Part shown: in pieces, positions 8,564 to 11,802 of the stretch
Layout: every line of letters begins with the position of its first letter
Numbering within the stretch: the first letter of the stretch is position 1
Assembly: GCA_014634225.1 (NCBI GenBank)
Contig: BLFN01000358.1
Span: 71,536 to 83,337, forward strand
Origin: Acropora yongei
Lineage: Eukaryota; Cnidaria; Anthozoa; Scleractinia; Acroporidae
Length of the DNA stretch: 11,802 bases
Reading direction: 5' to 3'
Program-made: the position numbers and the translations under genes
Notes under the pieces: model-generated
What the model saw: the letters and a program-made list of their open reading frames with translations, nothing else
The model's database searches: none
Told to the model about the DNA's origin: nothing

Positions 8564-8689
8564 GCCACTGCTCTATGTATGTTGAGGGAGCCCTTAGAAA
8601 CAGGAAAATACATGTTGCCGGTTGTGCAACCTGCTGTGGGGCTTTATAGGGGATGTTTTTGAAACCCCCCTTTAGACCATGCATGAAGA

Positions 8690-9365
8690 CGAGGCTACGG
8701 TATAAAACATATTCTAACTTCGTTTATTAATGATAAAATGTCAGCAAAATAGCAGGAGAGACGTAAATTGTTGTTATTGTTAATATCATGAACACATACT
8801 TCACCACCATTTGTTACATGATTGGTCACGTGACTGAATGAGCATGGAAGTGAGGGTAGTTCACAAAAAATGCTTTTGACTTTTCGAGGTTTTTCGATAT
8901 TGCTTTTGCTGTTTCATAAAACTTAAAAACAAAAAAAAATTAATTTTCAGCTCACACTAGTCTGCTTTTGCTGCTACGAGATGGTCACAGAAACTTAAAC
9001 ATCATGGAAATAGGGCCAGAGTGTTGTTTTGGACATCAATACAGGAGAAAGAAATTTTTCCAACAAGGCCATAGAAGAGAAGTAACATTCTCAACAAAAT
9101 TCTTCTTACGAATTGTAAAATATTTTGACAGTGTTACCGCCCATACTTTTGTGTACTGTAGAGACACTGTAGAGTAAGCAATTGGACCTCCAGATTCTCT
9201 TCCCTTTTGATCAGAAGTCATATTTCCTGACAAAGATCTGCGTATCTGAATGGAACTGACACATTCCAAAATTATTTAAGAGATTTTAAATCTAATTAGT
9301 AGCTGCTACATCATTCCTCACTCATATTGCCATGACTGGTCTACGTTTAAGAAAAACACCGACAA
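8690..9365. other. Intergenic stretch, nothing recognised
   Basis: Short overlapping frames on both strands (for example 8968-9177 plus and 9036-9269 minus) resemble no family I know and lie in AT-rich sequence. An A-rich tract sits near 8926-8946. I see no repeat or RNA gene. Confidence 0.5.
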
Positions 9366-9368
9366 AGG

Positions 9369-9435
9369 ACTGTGGCTAACCACAGTAGTGGTCAGCAGTA
9401 TTTATAATCAAAATAGCTATCCGCCATGTTTGGTC
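9369..9435 (+). promoter_or_regulatory. Candidate promoter of the downstream gene
   Basis: A TATA-like tatttataat (9399-9408) is followed by ccgccatgtttgg (9421-9433), which fits the animal YY1 motif CCGCCATNTT often found at start sites. The spacing would put initiation near 9430, about 45 bp before the chosen ATG. Just upstream is a perfect 7-bp hairpin, actgtgg-ctaa-ccacagt (9369-9386). A strong donor-like gtaagt at 9437-9442 could mean that the leader is spliced, but no matching acceptor is obvious. All of this is motif matching only. Confidence 0.35.
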
Positions 9436-9476
9436 TGTAAGTATCTAAGAGAGTGCCGTCTTCCGAGATTTTTCTT

Positions 9477-10511
9477 ATGGAAGGAGGAGAGATAAAGAAG
9501 ACACTTGACTACAGTCTCTGCATCGTTTGTCAAACGAAAAGTGAAGAAGACCTGGTGGAAAACCCTATATCACATGAAACTGTGTTAAATTTTATTGAAG
9601 AGCGAGTTAAATATGGAGATTGGCAATATTCTGACGCATGGAAAAGTTTGAGTGGCATTTCATGTAACCAACTTGCCGCAAGTAAGGCCTCTTGGCACAG
9701 AAAATGCTACCAAGACGTCACTCATACAGGAAAGCTAAAGAGAATAAAGGAGAGATATGAAAGAGAGATGGCAGGTCACGATGAATCAAGGAGAAAGTCA
9801 AATCAACTCACTCGTTCAAAAACAATGCCGTATGACAGGGATGTTTGCTTCTTTTGCGAGAAAGCTGTAGGGTATCAATATCCACTTCATTCTATCAGTA
9901 CCACTTCAGCTGGTCATTCTTTGCGAATGGCCATCGAAACAGGGGAAAATGACAGACTTCAGGTTAAATTGTCTTCTGCAATTGATTCTGACGATGCAGT
10001 AGCAATTGACATCAAGTATCACAAAAAGTGCTGGGCACGTAATGTAACAAGTGTGCTGCGAAAAGGGGCAAGTAACAGAAGTAATTCATCCTGTTCAGGC
10101 AGTGCGGAAATAGCAACAGATGTAGAGTTTTTAGACTTAACAAAGAAGATCTTGAAAGATGGGCAAGTCCCTACTATGGCAGAACTTGAAACGGCGTACG
10201 TTAACATTCTGAAATCAAACAATGCAACAAGTCCTCCATGCAGCAGAAAAACATTGAAACGGCTAATATCCTCTCAAATACCTGAGGTAGAATTCCACGA
10301 GCCAAGACGTTTGAATGAATCTGAAAGGTTGACCATCAAGAAAACTAGAGATGCTGCTGTGCAGTTATCTGAAGAGTTCAATCTGGAACGTTCTGAAGAA
10401 ATTAAGATCCTCTATGATGCCGCTGCAATTTTGCGAAAGTGTATAAACAAAAGTAAGAAGTGGGTGTTCACCGGTTGTCTTGACAGTACATCAGATGAAA
10501 ATTTCCCAAAA
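9477..10511 (+). CDS. First coding segment with two CxxC/HxxC modules
   Basis: This segment has 345 codons in one frame, from the ATG at 9477 to FPK before the frame break. Module 1 (residues ~14-90) has LCIVCQ, then SWHRKCYQ; module 2 (~123-195) has VCFFCEK, then KYHKKCWARNV. The first-to-second cysteine-pair distance and the W/Y-H-x-K-C ends are alike, so the modules probably arose by duplication. Between them is a basic stretch rich in K and R. After them are S-rich and helical regions, then KKWVFTG…DENFPK. The same frame runs on without homology to a stop at 10551-10553. Confidence 0.7.
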
Positions 10512-11802
10512 AGGCCCAAAAACAACCATAAGTGTAGAGGAAAAGTCCAGTGAAGTTCACAAGCGTGCAGTCAGTTTGGCGCAAAGCACCATTTCCCTGA
10601 CCTTGACGGAACGACAAGCAAAGAACAAGAAATCAGAAGTGGTCAAAGCAACGAGAGAAATGCCACAACAGTTAGGCGTTGGTTTAGCCATTCATCAAGC
10701 ATTTCGTAGCAAAGAGATCATCAAAATGCTCCATGGATTTGGATTCTCTGTTGAATACAACAGGCTCCTCAGAGTAGAGGCGCAAATAGAGCAGAGTGTT
10801 ATTCGACGAATGGAACAGAATAACGGAATCTACCTTCCTCCTAATATTGTACTGGGAAGACACGTGTTCTTCGCTGTTGATAACGTTGATTTCTCAGAAG
10901 ACACTCATGATGGTCGAAAGACTTTCCATGGGACAGTTATGGCTATTTATCAGAAGACCAAGTCTGATGACGCCAAACTGGAAGTCAGGTTAATATTAAA
11001 TAATACTCAATTCGTACACGTAAGACCATATATGAAAAGAAGTGCATTATAGATATTCATGATTTTTCATCCGAAAACATTAATTCTAATTCTTATTTTC
11101 GTCAATATTTAGATTTGGAAACACAGGAAATCAGATGCGAACCATTAAGGACCTTCCAGAAACCGTTACGGCAATCCTCGACTGCCCAAAGCCACCTTCT
11201 AAGCCTGAAAGTCCCGCATACCCAGCCTGTGGTCTCTTTTCAGAGAAAGACATACCAATAGTGGCCCAGCTCAAAGATTTTGCATGGTTGCTTGGACGTA
11301 CTTTGACGAGAACTGTCACAGAGGAGAATGCTGAAGAGGTTGAGAGTGAACGAGATGAGCAAAACCCGCAATGTGACGCTGTCAGCTCAGTGCATCTTCC
11401 AGTTTGGTCGGGATATAACTCCCTTATTCACAACTCCATGCCAGTCACACGAGTTAGTTGCCCCCCTCTTGTTGCAGCACCAGCCCATGAATGGAGCACC
11501 TTGCTTACAATTTTTATGCAGGCACAGGCCATCAAAACAAAAATTGTGGGTCCCGAAAGAAAGACTGTCATCAGTTTAGATATGGGCCTCTATCAACCGG
11601 CCAAAAAGCTCCAAATGGGCCGGAATGATCTTGATCATTTGATTCTTCGACCCGGTGAGCTGCACATTGTGATGGCGCAACTCCGGACAATTGGGGCGTT
11701 TATCGAAGACAGCGGCATTGATCTCTGCTGGATTGAGGCTGACCTATATGGCCCTACAACTGTGAAGCAAATAATCGATGGTAATCATGTCAAAAGAGGT
11801 CA
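9477..11802 (+). CDS. Uncharacterised cnidarian multicopy protein, partial, frame broken
   Basis: I read the gene as 9477 to ~10511, a frame break, ~10513-10988, a spliced intron, then 11113 to the window edge: about 730 residues so far, 3' end missing. The start is the ATG at 9477 (residues MEGGEIKKTLDYSLC); the frame is open upstream only from 9441. Two similar modules follow: C15xxC18…WH74xxC77 and C124xxC127…YH182xxC185, both likely zinc-binding. The central part holds LGVGLAIHQAFRSKEI, YLPPNIVLGRHVFFAVDN and TFHGTVMAIYQ; the last part holds VGPERKTVISLDMGLYQPAK, LRPGELHIVMAQLRTIGAF and EADLYGPTTVKQI. From memory these patterns mark a family with many copies in coral and other cnidarian genomes. 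Its biochemical role is unknown to me; multicopy status and spread suggest a link with mobile DNA. The frame break suggests a pseudogene unless the assembly is wrong. Confidence 0.75.
10505..10522 (+). other. Frame break at a cccaaaaa direct repeat
   Basis: The family-like reading changes from one frame (…GAA AAT TTC CCA AAA) to another (GGC CCA AAA ACA ACC, read GPKTT) here. The octamer cccaaaaa occurs twice, at 10505-10512 and 10515-10522. My recollection of the family has roughly 11-12 more residues (a hydrophobic FxRW-type stretch) between the two sides, so a small deletion of about 32-35 bp is more likely than a single-base error. Confidence 0.6.
10513..10988 (+). CDS. Middle coding segment up to the intron
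   Basis: The frame runs from GPKTTISVEE through VHKRAVSLAQSTISLTLTER, MPQQLGVGLAIHQAFRSKE, LHGFGFSVEYNRLLRVEAQI, IYLPPNIVLGRHVFFAVDN and TFHGTVMAIYQK to LEV plus two bases of an arginine codon. It ends at the donor ag|gttaat. Unspliced, this frame would run to a stop at 11050-11052, but the last residues (LILNNTQFVHVRPYMKRSAL) do not resemble the family. The open frame reaches back to 10480 without a suitable ATG, as expected for an internal part of a longer protein. Confidence 0.7.
10989..11112 (+). other. 124-bp phase-2 GT-AG intron
   Basis: The donor is cag|gttaat (GT at 10989-10990) and the acceptor is ttttcgtcaatatttag| (AG at 11111-11112), preceded by a T-rich tract. Removing it joins 'ag' and 'a' into an arginine codon and links two frames that each carry family-like motifs. 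A second donor candidate, cac|gtaaga at 11020, looks stronger as a motif but would give the wrong phase with this acceptor. Confidence 0.75.
11113..11802 (+). CDS. 3' coding exon, conserved C-terminal region, cut by window end
   Basis: There are 229 open codons after the splice site. Visible blocks include FGNTGNQMRTIKDLPETVTA, YPACGLFSEKDIP, FAWLLGRTLTR, PVWSGYNSLIHNSMPVT and PAHEWSTLLTIFMQAQAIKT. Then come VISLDMGLYQPAK (Asp at 11579-11581), LILRPGELHIVMAQLRTIGA and LCWIEADLYGPTTVKQI (Glu at 11735-11737). The alternation of a hydrophobic strand ending in Asp and a later Glu/Asp pair would be compatible with a nuclease-like fold, but that is speculation. The frame is still open at the last base. 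The frame at 11328-11579 in another phase is a shadow of this exon. Confidence 0.8.

Noticed and set aside
8968..9269. Overlapping 69- and 77-residue frames on opposite strands
   Set aside because: Both are short, lack recognisable motifs and sit in AT-rich sequence. Neither has supporting context.
11131..11579. Frames at 11131-11319 (minus) and 11328-11579 (plus)
   Set aside because: Both lie within the 3' coding exon of the plus-strand gene and are shadows of it.

Overview
The window looks like nuclear DNA from a cnidarian, most likely an anthozoan such as a stony coral. It is AT-rich, has long gene-poor stretches and a spliced gene with a GT-AG intron. It carries tRNA-derived SINE sequence of a kind I recall as abundant in coral genomes (boxes A and B, then a 'gcgaggatcat…cttcacttgatttca' body). 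The gene at the right end belongs to a protein family I recall as multicopy and uncharacterised in cnidarians. The species assignment is inference.

Positions 1-6910 are dominated by one very large inverted repeat. The left arm (1-2913) is the reverse complement of the right arm (4352-6910), separated by a 1.44 kb spacer. The outer arms differ at roughly 3-5% of the positions I compared by eye. The inner ~630 bp differs at only about 0.5%, with the change near position 2280. A two-headed SINE with a 13-bp target duplication sits in the left arm only, and the right arm keeps the empty site. A 12-N gap in the left arm lies where the right arm has readable sequence. Each arm also contains older direct repeats with periods of about 221 bp and 1.2 kb. 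The spacer holds a third, diverged copy of the arm's inner edge and a decayed SINE. I see no convincing protein gene in the repeat.

Positions 6911-9420 are gene-poor. They contain three decayed stretches related to an inner-arm repeat and, on the minus strand at about 8400-8560, what may be the tail of a LINE reverse transcriptase reading frame.

From 9477 to the window end lies the one recognisable gene, on the plus strand and cut off by the window edge. It has two N-terminal CxxC…HxxC zinc-binding-like modules, a central conserved region, a 124-bp phase-2 intron (10989-11112) and a conserved C-terminal part open to 11802. The reading frame breaks at about 10509-10515, next to a short direct repeat and at a point where I expect the family to have about a dozen more residues. 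The copy may therefore be a recent pseudogene or contain an assembly error. An unidentified function remains: the family is recognised, its biochemical role is not.
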